Positions 37,386 through 45,838 are shown, numbered from the stretch's first letter. The stretch is 64,000 bases of DNA from Halomonas sp. SSL-5 (GCF_030708455.1 NZ_JAUYWF010000012.1:1-64000); one strand, 5' to 3'. Notes: generated by a model not told the origin, from the letters alone. Program-made: numbers and translations.

Positions 37386-38174
37386 ATGCTGTTCAAGCTG
37401 CTGGCCACCGCCGGCATCGTGATACTGGTCGCCCTGGCGGTGGCCCGGGTGGGGCCGCGCCTGGGCGGCATCCTGGCCGGCACCCCGGTGATCCTGGGGC
37501 CCGGTTACTTCTTCATGCTGCGCGAGCAGGCTCCGGCCTTCGTGCAGGAGGCGGTGCTCTCGACGCTGCATGCGCTGGTGGCGACCCTGCTGTTCACGGT
37601 CTGCTTCGTGATGACCGCCGCCCGGCTGTCGGCGCTCAGGAGCCTGGGGTTGGCCAGCCTGCTGTGGGTGCCGGCGGCGCTTGCCTTCACGCGACTGCCG
37701 GGCGGCCTTGTGGGTGCCCTCGCCGCCTATCTGGTGGTGCTGGTGGTGGCCGAAGGCATCAACCGCTGGCTGCGCCTGGGCCAGCCGGTGGTGGTGGCGA
37801 GCTCGGGGTGGCTGGACCTGCTGCTGCGGGGGCTGCTGGCCGGTGGGCTGGTGAGCCTGGCCACGACCCTCGCCGCCCGGGCGGGACCGGGGTTTTCCGG
37901 GATCATCCTGGGCTTTCCCGCCGGCATCCTGACCATCGCCTGGGCACTGCATGAGCGCTATGGGGCGGAGGTGGCGCGCATGACCGTGAGCATGACCCAG
38001 CGGGGCATGCTCAGTCTGCTGGCCTTCTGTGCGGTGAGCTATCTCGGCGTGGGACGGATGCCCGGGATGCTGGTGTTCTCGCTCTCCCTGGCGGCCTCCA
38101 TGACCACCAGCTCCCTGCTCTTCATGTTCAGCCTGTGGCGGGCGCGGCGGCTCTACGCCCGCGAGGCGGGCTGA
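37386..38174 (+). CDS. Integral membrane protein of unknown function
   Basis: 262 residues from the ATG at 37386, which has GGGAGG at a suitable distance; an ATG at 37377 is too close to that site. About eight hydrophobic segments arranged as two similar halves (GGILAGTPVILGPG and SGIILGFPAGILTIA occupy equivalent positions) suggest an internally duplicated transporter-like fold. I do not recognise the family with certainty. It follows the kinase by 46 bases and may be cotranscribed with it. Confidence 0.65.
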   Translation: MLFKLLATAGIVILVALAVARVGPRLGGILAGTPVILGPGYFFMLREQAPAFVQEAVLSTLHALVATLLFTVCFVMTAARLSALRSLGLASLLWVPAALAFTRLPGGLVGALAAYLVVLVVAEGINRWLRLGQPVVVASSGWLDLLLRGLLAGGLVSLATTLAARAGPGFSGIILGFPAGILTIAWALHERYGAEVARMTVSMTQRGMLSLLAFCAVSYLGVGRMPGMLVFSLSLAASMTTSSLLFMFSLWRARRLYAREAG

Positions 38175-38190
38175 GCCCGCCTGATACGAA

Positions 38191-38709
38191 CTACAGCGAG
38201 GCCGCGGCCCGGGCGGCCTGGTCATAGAGACCCGACATTGCCCGCAGCATGCCGGCCAGGCGGCTGGTTTCCTCGGGTTCGATGCCCAGCGACGAGAGCG
38301 ACTCGATCAGGCAGTCCTCGCGAATCTCGGCGTAGCGCTGGCAGGTGCCGCGCCCGGCATCGGTGGTCCTGAAGAAGGTCTCCTTGCCGTGCTTCTCGCC
38401 GTGGACCAGGTCCAGCTTGGCGAGCTTCTTCAGCGCGTAGGTCACGGTATGGCTGTCCTCGACGTTGAGCACCAGGCAGATGTCGGAGAGCCGCTTGGCC
38501 CGCTCGCGGTGGTTGACGCTGTGCAGCACCAGCACGTCCAGCGGGCCCAGCTCCGGATAGCCGGCCGCGGTCATGCAGCGCACCATCCAGCGGGTGAAGG
38601 CATGGGAGGCGATGATCAACCCGAACTCGAATTCCGACTGCTCCTGGGCCCGATGAGAGAGGTGTTCCGAAGAGACGATCGGGCCGCGAGAGGTCCGCTC
38701 GCTTGTCAT
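38191..38709 (-). CDS. MarR-like winged-helix transcriptional regulator
   Basis: 172 residues from the ATG at 38709, chosen because AGGAG (38714-38720 on the reverse strand) precedes it. Upstream in-frame ATGs at 38727, 38739 and 38751 fall in a small tandem repeat. The winged-helix region reads LGPLDVLVLHSVNHRERAKRLSDICLVLNV, with a recognition helix around EDSHTVTYALKKL. It lies directly downstream of the TRAP transporter genes on the same strand, so it may regulate that transporter or the divergent pxp genes. Confidence 0.78.
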   Translation of the reverse strand: MTSERTSRGPIVSSEHLSHRAQEQSEFEFGLIIASHAFTRWMVRCMTAAGYPELGPLDVLVLHSVNHRERAKRLSDICLVLNVEDSHTVTYALKKLAKLDLVHGEKHGKETFFRTTDAGRGTCQRYAEIREDCLIESLSSLGIEPEETSRLAGMLRAMSGLYDQAARAAASL

Positions 38710-38724
38710 ATGAGGCTCCTGTTC

Positions 38725-38754
38725 CATGCCCGTTTTCATGCCCGTTTTCATGCC
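38725..38754 (-). repeat. 12-bp tandem repeat around the MarR-like gene start
   Basis: CATGCCCGTTTT occurs at 38725-38736 and 38737-38748, followed by a partial CATGCC copy. On the coding strand each unit supplies an in-frame ATG (MKTG repeats), so copy number changes could add or remove start codons. It also fills the junction with the dctM stop. Confidence 0.75.
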
Positions 38755-40049
38755 TAGTTGCCCATGGCCTGGGGCAGCCAGGTGGCGATGCCCGGGAAGA
38801 GACTGATCAGCACCACGCCTAGCATCATCAGGAAGAAGAACGGCATGGCGGCCCAGGCGATCGACAGGATATTGCGCCCCGTCATGCCCTGCAACACGAA
38901 GAGGTTGAAGCCCACCGGCGGGGTGATCTGCGACATCTCCACCACGATCACCAGGTAGATGCCGAACCAGATCAGGTCGATGCCGGCGGCCTCGACCATG
39001 GGCAGCATGATGGAGGTGGTCAGCACCACCACCGAGATGCCGTCAAGGAAGCAGCCCAGCAGGATGAACAGGACGGTCAGTGCGGCGAGCAGCATCACCG
39101 GCGAGAGGCCCATGGTGCCGATCCAGGCAGCGAGGTCACTGGGCAGGCCGGTGAAGCCCATGGCGGCGGTGAGGAAGGCGGCGCCAGCCAGGATGAAGGC
39201 GATCATGGTCGAGGTGCGTACCGCCCCGAGCAGGGCATCGCGGAACACTCCGCGGTTCATGGTGCCCTGGGTACTGGCCAGCAGCAGCGAGAGAACGACA
39301 CCCACGGCCGCCGCCTCGGTGGGCGAGGCCAGGCCGGCATAGATCGAGCCGATGACCCCGACGATCAAGGCCAGCAAGGGGATCAGGCGACGTGATCGGC
39401 GCAGCTTCTCGCCCAGTGGCAGGCCCGCCTCGGCAGGGGGAACCTTGTCCGGGTTGCGCCAGGACCACAGCATCAGGTAGCCGGCAAACAGCGAGATCAG
39501 CAGCAGGCCGGGGAAGATGCCGGCCATGAAGAGTCGGGCGATGGACTGGTCGGTGGCCACGCCGTAGACGATCAGGATGATCGAGGGCGGGATCAGCAGG
39601 CCGAGGGTCGCCGAACCGGCCAGGGTGCCGATGATCAGCTGTTCGTCGTAGCCGCGGCGGGTGAGTTCGGGAATGGTCATCTTGCCCATGGTGGCACAGG
39701 TTGCCGCCGAGGAGCCCGAGACGGCGGCGAACAGGCCACAGCCGACCACGTTGGTGTGCAGCAGGCGACCGGGGATGCGCTGCATCCAGGGCGAGAGGCC
39801 GGTGAACATGTCGTCCGCCAGGCGCGAGCGGAAGAGGATCTCGCCCATCCAGATGAACATCGGCAGGGCGGTGAGCTCCCAGCTGTAGCTCTCGCCCCAG
39901 ACGTTGGTGGCGAGCACATCGCCGGTGGGCACCGACGTAAACTGCGAGAGTCCCAGCCAGCCCAGGGCGAGCAGCGAGAAGGCCACCCAGACACCGCTGC
40001 CGAGCAGCAGCAGCAAGACCCCGAAGAGCACGGTCATCATCACAAGCAT
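38754..40049 (-). CDS. dctM: TRAP transporter large permease subunit (DctM-like)
   Basis: 431 residues, the standard DctM length, with about 12 membrane segments. Diagnostic stretches are GLFAAVSGSSAATCATMG and LLIPPSIILIVYGVATDQS. Together with DctQ it forms the sodium-driven membrane part of a tripartite ATP-independent periplasmic transporter. GGGAGA lies upstream of the ATG at 40049. It is the third gene of the dctP-dctQ-dctM operon read on the minus strand. Its divergence from pxpABC suggests a 5-oxoproline-like organic acid substrate, an inference from context. Confidence 0.92.
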   Translation of the reverse strand: MLVMMTVLFGVLLLLLGSGVWVAFSLLALGWLGLSQFTSVPTGDVLATNVWGESYSWELTALPMFIWMGEILFRSRLADDMFTGLSPWMQRIPGRLLHTNVVGCGLFAAVSGSSAATCATMGKMTIPELTRRGYDEQLIIGTLAGSATLGLLIPPSIILIVYGVATDQSIARLFMAGIFPGLLLISLFAGYLMLWSWRNPDKVPPAEAGLPLGEKLRRSRRLIPLLALIVGVIGSIYAGLASPTEAAAVGVVLSLLLASTQGTMNRGVFRDALLGAVRTSTMIAFILAGAAFLTAAMGFTGLPSDLAAWIGTMGLSPVMLLAALTVLFILLGCFLDGISVVVLTTSIMLPMVEAAGIDLIWFGIYLVIVVEMSQITPPVGFNLFVLQGMTGRNILSIAWAAMPFFFLMMLGVVLISLFPGIATWLPQAMGN

Positions 40050-40065
40050 GGTAGTTCTCCCGGGC

Positions 40066-40617
40066 TCATTCCTGGCCGCTGTCGTCGATGGTGAAGGTGG
40101 AGGGGCGGGTCACGGCGGTGATCAGGGTGGCAAACCAGGCCTCAGCCAGCGCCAGGCAGAACAGCACGATGCCGGTGAGCATGGCCGTCTGGGGAATCCA
40201 CAGCGGGATGCTCAGCAGGCCGTAGGAGGTTTCGTTGAAGGCGATGGTGTCGTCGAGCAGCCAGTAGAGGTACCAGCCCAGATACAGGCACAGCACCAGG
40301 GCGATGGAGAGACAGAATACCTCGACGAAGGCGCGTGGCGTGGCGGGGAGACGCCCGACCAGCAGGGTCACGCGGATATGACCACCGTTGACGAAGGTGT
40401 AGGCGAGTCCCAGGAAGCTGGCGCCGACCAGCAGGAATCCGGAGATCTCCGAGAGGCCGGGAATCGCCAGGCCGATGCGGTCGCCGCCGATCCCGGTGGC
40501 GATGCGATCGATGATTCGGCCGAGGATCTGGGCGGTGATCAGGGCGCAGATCAGGCAGAGACTGAGGGCGGCCAGGTAGCCGCCGAGGTTATAAAGGGGG
40601 CGTAGTCGATAGGTCAT
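40066..40617 (-). CDS. dctQ: TRAP transporter small permease subunit (DctQ-like)
   Basis: 183 residues from the ATG at 40617, which has GGGA eight bases upstream; an ATG at 40626 is the alternative. Four membrane segments and the GHIRVTLLVGRLP motif in the loop after the second helix are typical of DctQ. A loop of around 20 residues between the first two helices (RIATGIGGDRIG) is longer than in many homologues. It lies between dctP and dctM. Confidence 0.88.
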   Translation of the reverse strand: MTYRLRPLYNLGGYLAALSLCLICALITAQILGRIIDRIATGIGGDRIGLAIPGLSEISGFLLVGASFLGLAYTFVNGGHIRVTLLVGRLPATPRAFVEVFCLSIALVLCLYLGWYLYWLLDDTIAFNETSYGLLSIPLWIPQTAMLTGIVLFCLALAEAWFATLITAVTRPSTFTIDDSGQE

Positions 40618-40660
40618 GGGTGGCATCCCGTGGAGAGTTCAGCCGTGAAAAGCTCAGGAT

Positions 40661-40683
40661 CGCCCCGGTCGATGGCCGGGGCG
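40661..40683 (-). terminator. Intercistronic hairpin between dctP and dctQ
   Basis: CGCCCCGG and CCGGGGCG are perfect 8-bp arms around a 7-base loop, followed on the minus strand by ATCCTGAGCTTTTC. Hairpins here are common in TRAP operons and are thought to limit read-through or stabilise the binding-protein message, giving excess DctP over the membrane subunits. Confidence 0.6.
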
Positions 40684-40695
40684 GTCGAGTTCGGA

Positions 40696-41700
40696 TCACT
40701 CCTGGGCGCTTTGATAAGCCTCGAGGATCGCCTGGCCCTGATCGCCGGCACGCTCGGCCCACTCTTCGGTCATGGTCGCGCCGATCTCCTTGAGCAGTTC
40801 GGCGAGCTCAGGCGTCGGCTCGCTGACCTCGATGCCGTTCTCCTCGAGCACCGCGAGGGCCTCATCGGTCTCCTGGCGGCTCATCTCCCAGCCGCGTGTC
40901 TCGGCCTCGGCGGCGGCCTGGAGCACGGCCTCCTGGGTGGCCTCGTCGAGACGCGAGAAGGCCTGCTCGCTGACGACCACCATGTTCTTGGGCAGCCACA
41001 GCTGGGCATGGTTGAAGTGGCTCAGGTAGTCCCAGGCCTTGGTGTCGGCGCCGGTGGCCGGCGAGGTGATCATGGCGCCCACCCGGCCGGTGCTGAAGGC
41101 GGTGGGAATGTCCGGTACCTCGACCTGGGTCGGCACCGCCCCGACCAGCTGGGCGATGCGCTCGCTGGCGGTGTTGTAGGCGCGCATGCTCAGGTTCTTG
41201 AGGTCATCACCGGACTCGATGGCCTGGTTGGTGTAGATGCCCTGGGGCGGCCAGGGCACGGCGAAGAGCAGGCGCAGTCGTTGTTCGGCAAGCTCCTCGG
41301 CGATGACCTCCCGTGAGGCCTCCCACAGGGACTCGGCATCCTCGTAGCTGGAGGCCAGGTAGGGGACCGAGTCGACCTCGAAGATCGCGTTCTCGTTGGC
41401 CAGGCGGGACATGATCAGCTCGCCGATGGGCACGATGCCGCGACGCACCGAGTTCTTGATCTCGGCATGGCCGATCAGCGAGCCGTTGGAGTGCACGGTG
41501 ATATCCAGCTCGCCATCGGTGGCCTCGCGCACGTCCTCGGTGAACTCGCGGATGTTGACGGTGTGGAAGGTCATGTCGCCGTAGGGCGTAGGCATGTCCC
41601 ACTCGGTGGCGGCCTGGGCGCCGGTGCCCAGGGTGGCCAGGCCGAGGCCCAGGGCGGTGGCGGTGGCGAGGTGGGTAAGTCGCGATTGGCTGACTGTCAT
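40696..41700 (-). CDS. dctP: TRAP transporter substrate-binding protein (DctP-like)
   Basis: 334 residues. A signal peptide of about 30 residues ends at GAQA, followed by the DctP fold. Conserved segments are KNLSMRAYNTASERIAQLVG and VEVPDIPTAFSTGRVGAMIT; the arginine in the SMRAYN stretch corresponds to the carboxylate-binding Arg of the family. The likely substrate is an organic acid. It is transcribed divergently from pxpA across a 215-base spacer, the basis for suggesting 5-oxoproline as cargo. Confidence 0.92.
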   Translation of the reverse strand: MTVSQSRLTHLATATALGLGLATLGTGAQAATEWDMPTPYGDMTFHTVNIREFTEDVREATDGELDITVHSNGSLIGHAEIKNSVRRGIVPIGELIMSRLANENAIFEVDSVPYLASSYEDAESLWEASREVIAEELAEQRLRLLFAVPWPPQGIYTNQAIESGDDLKNLSMRAYNTASERIAQLVGAVPTQVEVPDIPTAFSTGRVGAMITSPATGADTKAWDYLSHFNHAQLWLPKNMVVVSEQAFSRLDEATQEAVLQAAAEAETRGWEMSRQETDEALAVLEENGIEVSEPTPELAELLKEIGATMTEEWAERAGDQGQAILEAYQSAQE

Positions 41701-41862
41701 CTGAGAATCCTCGTAGGCAAGGTGTTGTTGTGTGGTGTGGCAGGATGGGGCACATGCGTCGGTGCCACCGACTACGCTTCTAGAGTGTAGTGGGTGAGTG
41801 AGTGGGAGGTTAGGCGTTCGCCGTTTGAATGGTCAACGATACATAGACGAATGGACGATGTT

Positions 41863-41894
41863 TTGTCGTAAAAACGTTGATAAATTATTATCAA
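41863..41894 (+). promoter_or_regulatory. pxp promoter overlapped by a perfect operator palindrome
   Basis: TTGTCG (41863-41868), a 17-base spacer and TATTAT (41886-41891) form a sigma70-like promoter. The inverted repeat TTGATAA-ATTA-TTATCAA (41877-41894) covers the -10 region, so a dimeric repressor would block RNA polymerase. The MarR-like regulator at 38.2 kb and the GntR regulator at 45.1 kb are candidate ligand-sensing proteins. Confidence 0.65.
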
Positions 41895-41915
41895 AGTCCA
41901 GAAGAGGAGAGCCCG

Positions 41916-42677
41916 ATGCCGCCACGTCCCTTGCTGCTCAATGCCGACATGGGCGAGAGCTTCGGCCCCTGGGTGATGGGAATGGATCACGAAGTGATGC
42001 CTCACGTCGACCTGGCCAACGTGGCCTGCGGCTTTCACGCCTCGGATCCCGACGTGATCCGCATGACGGTGCGCCTGGCCGCCAAGCATGGGGTACGGAT
42101 AGGCGCCCATCCCGCCTACCCGGACATGGTGGGCTTCGGCCGCCGCTCCATGGCCTGTTCGGCGGAGGAGGTGGAGAACCTGGTGCTCTATCAGCTGGGG
42201 GCGCTCTACGGGCTGTGTCGTGCCGAGGGCGTGTCGGTGAACTACGTGAAGCCCCATGGCGCCCTCTACAATGACATGGCCCGCGACCCCGAGATCATGG
42301 GAGCGGTGATGAAGGCGATACTCGCCTTCGACCCAGGCCTGCCGCTGATGACCATGGCAACCCGGGATACCGGTGCGGTGCGTGAGCTGGCCGATGAGCA
42401 GGGCGTCACCCTGTGGTTCGAGGCCTTCGCCGACCGCGCCTACGACAGCGAGGGCCGGCTGGTCTCCCGCCGCGAGCTGGGAGCGGTACACCACGACCCC
42501 GAGGTGATCGTCGATCAGGCGGTACGCATCGCCAGCGGCAAGCCGCTTGTCGCCAGCGACGGCAGCGACCTGATACTGGCGGCCGATACCCTCTGTGTGC
42601 ATGGCGACAACCCCGAGTCCATCGCCGCGGTGAAGGCGATCCGCGAGGCCCTGCGCCGGCTCGGAGCCGAGGCATGA
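41916..42677 (+). CDS. pxpA: 5-oxoprolinase subunit A (LamB/YcsF family)
   Basis: 253 residues, family-typical. With PxpB and PxpC it hydrolyses 5-oxoproline (pyroglutamate) to glutamate using [15 protein letters not shown] at the N-terminus, [11 protein letters not shown] and the [11 protein letters not shown] block are the hallmark LamB/YcsF motifs. AGAGGAGA precedes the ATG. The stop overlaps pxpB by ATGA. It is first in the pxpABC operon, divergent from a TRAP transporter. Confidence 0.93.
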   Translation: MPPRPLLLNADMGESFGPWVMGMDHEVMPHVDLANVACGFHASDPDVIRMTVRLAAKHGVRIGAHPAYPDMVGFGRRSMACSAEEVENLVLYQLGALYGLCRAEGVSVNYVKPHGALYNDMARDPEIMGAVMKAILAFDPGLPLMTMATRDTGAVRELADEQGVTLWFEAFADRAYDSEGRLVSRRELGAVHHDPEVIVDQAVRIASGKPLVASDGSDLILAADTLCVHGDNPESIAAVKAIREALRRLGAEA

Positions 42678-43408
42678 GCCGAGCAATGAACTGTAAGGAA
42701 CGACTGCCCCGTATCGAGTCGGCCGGCCTGGATGGCTGGATGGTGCGGCTCTTCGCGCGCATCGATGAGCAGAACCTGGCCTGGCTGGGGGCGCTGGCAC
42801 GCCGCTGCGAGGCCGAGTTCGGCGAGGCGCTGATCGATCTGGTACCGTCCTATACTACCCTGCTGGTGGTATTCGACCCCCTCAGGCTCTCTCCTGTATC
42901 GGTCAGGCATCGTCTCGTGGTGCTGTTGGCGGATCTCGAGCCGGAGGAGGAGGCCGTTGCCGGCGAGGTCCGTGAATTGCCCACCTGGTATGACCCCAGC
43001 GTGGGGCCGGATCTCGAGCGCGTCGCTCGGCATACGGGCATGAGCGTGGAGGAGGTGATCGCCCGCCATGCCGGCCGGGAGTATCGCGTCTTCGCCCTGG
43101 GGTTCGCGCCCGGCTTCGCCTTCATGGGGCTGCTCGATGAGAGCCTCGAGGTGCCGAGGCTGGAGACGCCGCGCAAGAGGGTGCCGGTCAACAGCGTGGC
43201 CATCGCCGGCCGGCAGACCGCCGCCTATCCGGCGGTGTCCCCGGGGGGCTGGAACCTGCTGGGGCGCACCACGGCACGCCTGTTCGATCGCGATCGCGAC
43301 GGTTTCAGCCTGCTCAGGGTGGGCGACCGGGTGCGCTTCGTGCCGTTGGCGCGTGCTGCGTTCGAGCGCCAGGGCGGCGATGCGACGCCGGCGGAGAATC
43401 ACGCATGA
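42674..43408 (+). CDS. pxpB: 5-oxoprolinase subunit B (KipI/AHS1 family)
   Basis: 244 residues, starting in an ATGA overlap with pxpA. The allophanate-hydrolase-subunit-1 motifs are present: [14 protein letters not shown], then [16 protein letters not shown] and the [18 protein letters not shown] block. It forms a complex with PxpC; with PxpA this makes the ATP-dependent 5-oxoprolinase. The N-terminal 15 residues before IESAGLD may not all be translated if the next ATG is used. The stop again overlaps the next gene by ATGA. Confidence 0.92.
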   Translation: MSRAMNCKERLPRIESAGLDGWMVRLFARIDEQNLAWLGALARRCEAEFGEALIDLVPSYTTLLVVFDPLRLSPVSVRHRLVVLLADLEPEEEAVAGEVRELPTWYDPSVGPDLERVARHTGMSVEEVIARHAGREYRVFALGFAPGFAFMGLLDESLEVPRLETPRKRVPVNSVAIAGRQTAAYPAVSPGGWNLLGRTTARLFDRDRDGFSLLRVGDRVRFVPLARAAFERQGGDATPAENHA

Positions 43409-44349
43409 ATCAATATACCGTTATCGGGTTTCGCGTCGAACGTGCCGGCCCCCTCGCTCTGTTGCAGGATGCCGGCCGGTTCGGCGTGCGCCGCCTGGGC
43501 GTGACCCAGGGCGGGCCGGCCGACCTGCACGGTTGGGCCTGGGCCAATCGCCTGGTCGACAACGCCTGGGGGAATCCGGCGCTGGAGATCACCTTCGGTG
43601 GTCTCCAGCTGGTCGCCGAGCGCGACCTGACCATCGCGGTGGCCGGGGCCGACCTGGGGGCCACCCTGGAGGGGAGTCCGCTGCCCCTGTGGCAGCCGAT
43701 AAGCCTGCGGGAGGGCGAGACCCTGGTATTCGGCACGCCGCGTAACGGCCTGAGGGCCTATCTGGCCGTGGCGGGGGGCTTCCAGGCCGAACCGGTGCTG
43801 GGCAGCGTGAGCTGTGTGGTGCGCGAGGGGCTGGGCGGCTTCGATGGACGCGGCGGCAAGCTGGGCGATGGCGACCGCCTGGCGGTGACCGCCGATGCTG
43901 GTCGGCGCGTGCAGGAAAAGGGGGTACCCGCGGCGGAATGCCCGGACTATACCTCGCCGGCAACGCTGGCGTTGCTGCCGGGTGCCCAGGTGGCGGATTT
44001 TACCGGTGACAGCCTGTTCGCCGCTTTCAACCGCCCCTGGAAGGTGGATGATCGCGCCGATCGCATGGGCGTGCGCCTTACCGGGCCGCGGCTCGTGTGT
44101 CGTATCGGTTCGTTGATCTCGGAGGGGATCGGGTTGGGAGCGGTGCAGGTGCCCCCCGACGGGCAGCCGATCGCGCTGCTCAACGACCGCCAGACCATCG
44201 GCGGCTACCCGCGATTGGGGGCGTTGACGCCACTTGCTGCCTCGCTCCTGGCCCAGTGCCTGCCGGGCCAGGAGGTGCGCCTGGCCGCCACCACGCTGGA
44301 GCGCGCGCTTTCCGGGCAACGCCGCTTCCGCGACGCCGTGGCCGGCTGA
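43405..44349 (+). CDS. pxpC: 5-oxoprolinase subunit C (KipA/AHS2 family)
   Basis: 314 residues. The AHS2 signature LQDAGRFGVRRLGVTQGGPAD is split across about 22-42, and GYPRLGALTP lies near the C-terminus. It begins in an ATGA overlap with pxpB and completes the operon. Its end is six bases from the stop of the convergent ribbon-helix-helix gene, and no terminator is visible between them. Confidence 0.92.
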   Translation: MNQYTVIGFRVERAGPLALLQDAGRFGVRRLGVTQGGPADLHGWAWANRLVDNAWGNPALEITFGGLQLVAERDLTIAVAGADLGATLEGSPLPLWQPISLREGETLVFGTPRNGLRAYLAVAGGFQAEPVLGSVSCVVREGLGGFDGRGGKLGDGDRLAVTADAGRRVQEKGVPAAECPDYTSPATLALLPGAQVADFTGDSLFAAFNRPWKVDDRADRMGVRLTGPRLVCRIGSLISEGIGLGAVQVPPDGQPIALLNDRQTIGGYPRLGALTPLAASLLAQCLPGQEVRLAATTLERALSGQRRFRDAVAG

Positions 44350-44355
44350 ACGCCC

Positions 44356-44568
44356 TCAGGCGCCCAGGCCGCTCTCACGCAGCAGCTGGTCGATGCTGGT
44401 GGGCGCCCGGGAAGCCTGGCCTCCCTCCATCAGCAGCTCGGCCTCGAGTGCCGCGACGCCGCTTTCCAGGCAGCGTTCGATGAGCAGGGTCTTGTTCAGG
44501 CCGGTGGTCTGGACGAGGTGCTCGAGACGTTCATCCAGTTCACGCGGAAGTCGCAGTAGATGAGGCAT
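44356..44568 (-). CDS. Small ribbon-helix-helix DNA-binding protein
   Basis: 70 residues from the ATG at 44568, with GGAGAACGTGAC upstream. The opening PHLLRLPRELDERLEHL, followed by GLNKTLLIERCLESGV, has the beta-strand/helix/helix pattern of CopG/MetJ-Arc antitoxins. No toxin gene is adjacent: pxpC is convergent on one side and gdx divergent on the other. It is either an orphan antitoxin or a small transcriptional regulator sharing the divergent promoter region with gdx. Confidence 0.75.
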   Translation of the reverse strand: MPHLLRLPRELDERLEHLVQTTGLNKTLLIERCLESGVAALEAELLMEGGQASRAPTSIDQLLRESGLGA

Positions 44569-44664
44569 GTCACGTTCTCCATTATTAGAGGCTTGCCGTG
44601 TTACCCGACATTGGCCATCCTTGCAGGCCTTCATGTCGTTACCATGACAGATTTTAAGGAGTGT

Positions 44665-44714
44665 GGCACCGGGACGACCCGGCTTGCCTTCCACCCTGCG
44701 GGGACAGCCTCGCC
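44665..44714 (+). ncRNA. Guanidine-II (mini-ykkC)-like riboswitch upstream of gdx
   Basis: Two hairpins precede gdx. The first, CCGGG-ACGA-CCCGG (44669-44682), has the consensus ACGR tetraloop on a perfect stem, extended by GGCA/TGCC across a 2-base bulge. After 15 bases the second, GCGGGG-ACAG-CCTCGC (44698-44713), has a similar stem but the loop ACAG instead of ACGR. The second stem is five bases before the AAGGG ribosome-binding site, as in known guanidine-II RNAs that gate translation. The neighbouring guanidinium exporter supports the call. The altered second loop could weaken ligand binding. Confidence 0.7.
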
Positions 44715-44732
44715 AACAAGGGATGAACGACC

Positions 44733-45053
44733 ATGGGAATGGCCTGGACGCTACTGGTCCTGGCGGGGCTGCTGGAGGTGGCCTGGGCATTAGGGCTCAA
44801 GGCCTCGGAAGGTTTTACCCGGTTGTGGCCAAGCCTGTTTACCGTGACCACGATGCTGGTGAGTTTCTATCTGCTGGCCCAGGCCATGAAGGCACTGCCG
44901 GTGGGCACTGCCTATGCGGTGTGGGTGGGCATCGGGGCAGTAGGCACGGTGCTGCTCGGTATCCTGATCTACGGTGACAGCGCCTCTCCGCTGCGCCTGG
45001 CCAGCCTCGCGCTGGTGCTGGTGGGGCTGGTGGGCCTCAAGCTGGCAGGGTGA
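44733..45053 (+). CDS. gdx: Guanidinium exporter of the small multidrug resistance family (Gdx/SugE type)
   Basis: 106 residues, the exact SMR length, with four membrane helices. The conserved glutamate sits in [11 protein letters not shown] (about residue 15). The motif [19 protein letters not shown], shared with SugE/Gdx proteins, distinguishes it from EmrE-type multidrug pumps. Gdx exchanges guanidinium for protons at the inner membrane. The upstream guanidine-II-like element agrees with this substrate. It is convergent with the GntR regulator downstream. Confidence 0.92.
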   Translation: MGMAWTLLVLAGLLEVAWALGLKASEGFTRLWPSLFTVTTMLVSFYLLAQAMKALPVGTAYAVWVGIGAVGTVLLGILIYGDSASPLRLASLALVLVGLVGLKLAG

Positions 45054-45066
45054 TGATGAGTAGGGA

Positions 45067-45771
45067 TCAGGTCAGCCCCTGATGGCGCATCGCCTCGGTG
45101 ATGATCGGCACCGGTGTCATCAGGTGTTCGCGCATCATCTCGGTGGCGCGTTCGATATCCCGGGCCAGGATTACCTCGACCAGATCAGTGTGCTCCTGGT
45201 GCTTGCGGGCCAGCGCCGCCTCGGAGAGCACCGTCTCGCGCAGCCAGAGATGGCGATAGCGTTCGACCTGGTCGAACAGGCTCTCGCGGATCTGCAGCAG
45301 GTGCGGTGACTGACAGCCGCTGACGATGGCGGTATGGAAGGCCTGGTGGCGAGTATCCCAGACGTCGAGCAGCTCGTCGGCGGAGTTCAGCTTCATGACC
45401 TTGGAGAGGGTGTGGGCCCGGGCCAGAATCTCCGCTTCCCAGCTGTCGTCGCCGCGCTCGATGGCGAGCCGGAGCAATAGCCCCTCGATCTGGGCCCGGG
45501 CGTCGTAGAGGTCGGCCAGCTCGGCCAGCGACATCGGCGCCACCCGGAAGCCGCGCTGGCTGATGGCCACCACCAGGCGCTCGGCCACCAGCTGGGAGAG
45601 CGCCTCGCGCAGGGGGCCGACCCCCAGGTCGTAGCGCTCCTTGAGGCGGCTCATCAGCAGCTTCTCGCCGGGCTTGAAGACGTTGCGGATGATGTCCCGC
45701 TTCAGGCGGTGATAGGCGCTGATGCCGAGGTTCTCGCGGGTCGCCGCGTTGTCGAGAGTCGAAGAGTCCAT
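45067..45771 (-). CDS. csiR: GntR/FCD-family transcriptional regulator, CsiR-like
   Basis: 234 residues from the ATG at 45771; the open frame continues upstream but the aligned family sequence starts here. The winged-helix GntR domain (FKPGEKLLMSRLKERYDLGVGP) and an FCD effector domain with metal-binding His residues resemble E. coli CsiR/GlaR, including LREALSQLVAERLV and RHQAFHTAIVSGC. CsiR represses the glutarate/GABA catabolic genes in E. coli, but no such genes are here, so its targets are unknown. It follows the SulP gene by 67 bases on the same strand and might be cotranscribed. Confidence 0.82.
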   Translation of the reverse strand: MDSSTLDNAATRENLGISAYHRLKRDIIRNVFKPGEKLLMSRLKERYDLGVGPLREALSQLVAERLVVAISQRGFRVAPMSLAELADLYDARAQIEGLLLRLAIERGDDSWEAEILARAHTLSKVMKLNSADELLDVWDTRHQAFHTAIVSGCQSPHLLQIRESLFDQVERYRHLWLRETVLSEAALARKHQEHTDLVEVILARDIERATEMMREHLMTPVPIITEAMRHQGLT

Positions 45772-45838
45772 GCTGTCGTCATTTTGTCCATGTGCCTGAC
45801 ATGATAGCCGAATATCGCTATCCAGGTTTAGCCCCATC

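Noticed and set aside
44569..44732. A guanidine-I or guanidine-III riboswitch for gdx
   Set aside because: The spacer lacks the longer conserved cores of those classes; the paired tetraloop hairpins fit guanidine-II better.
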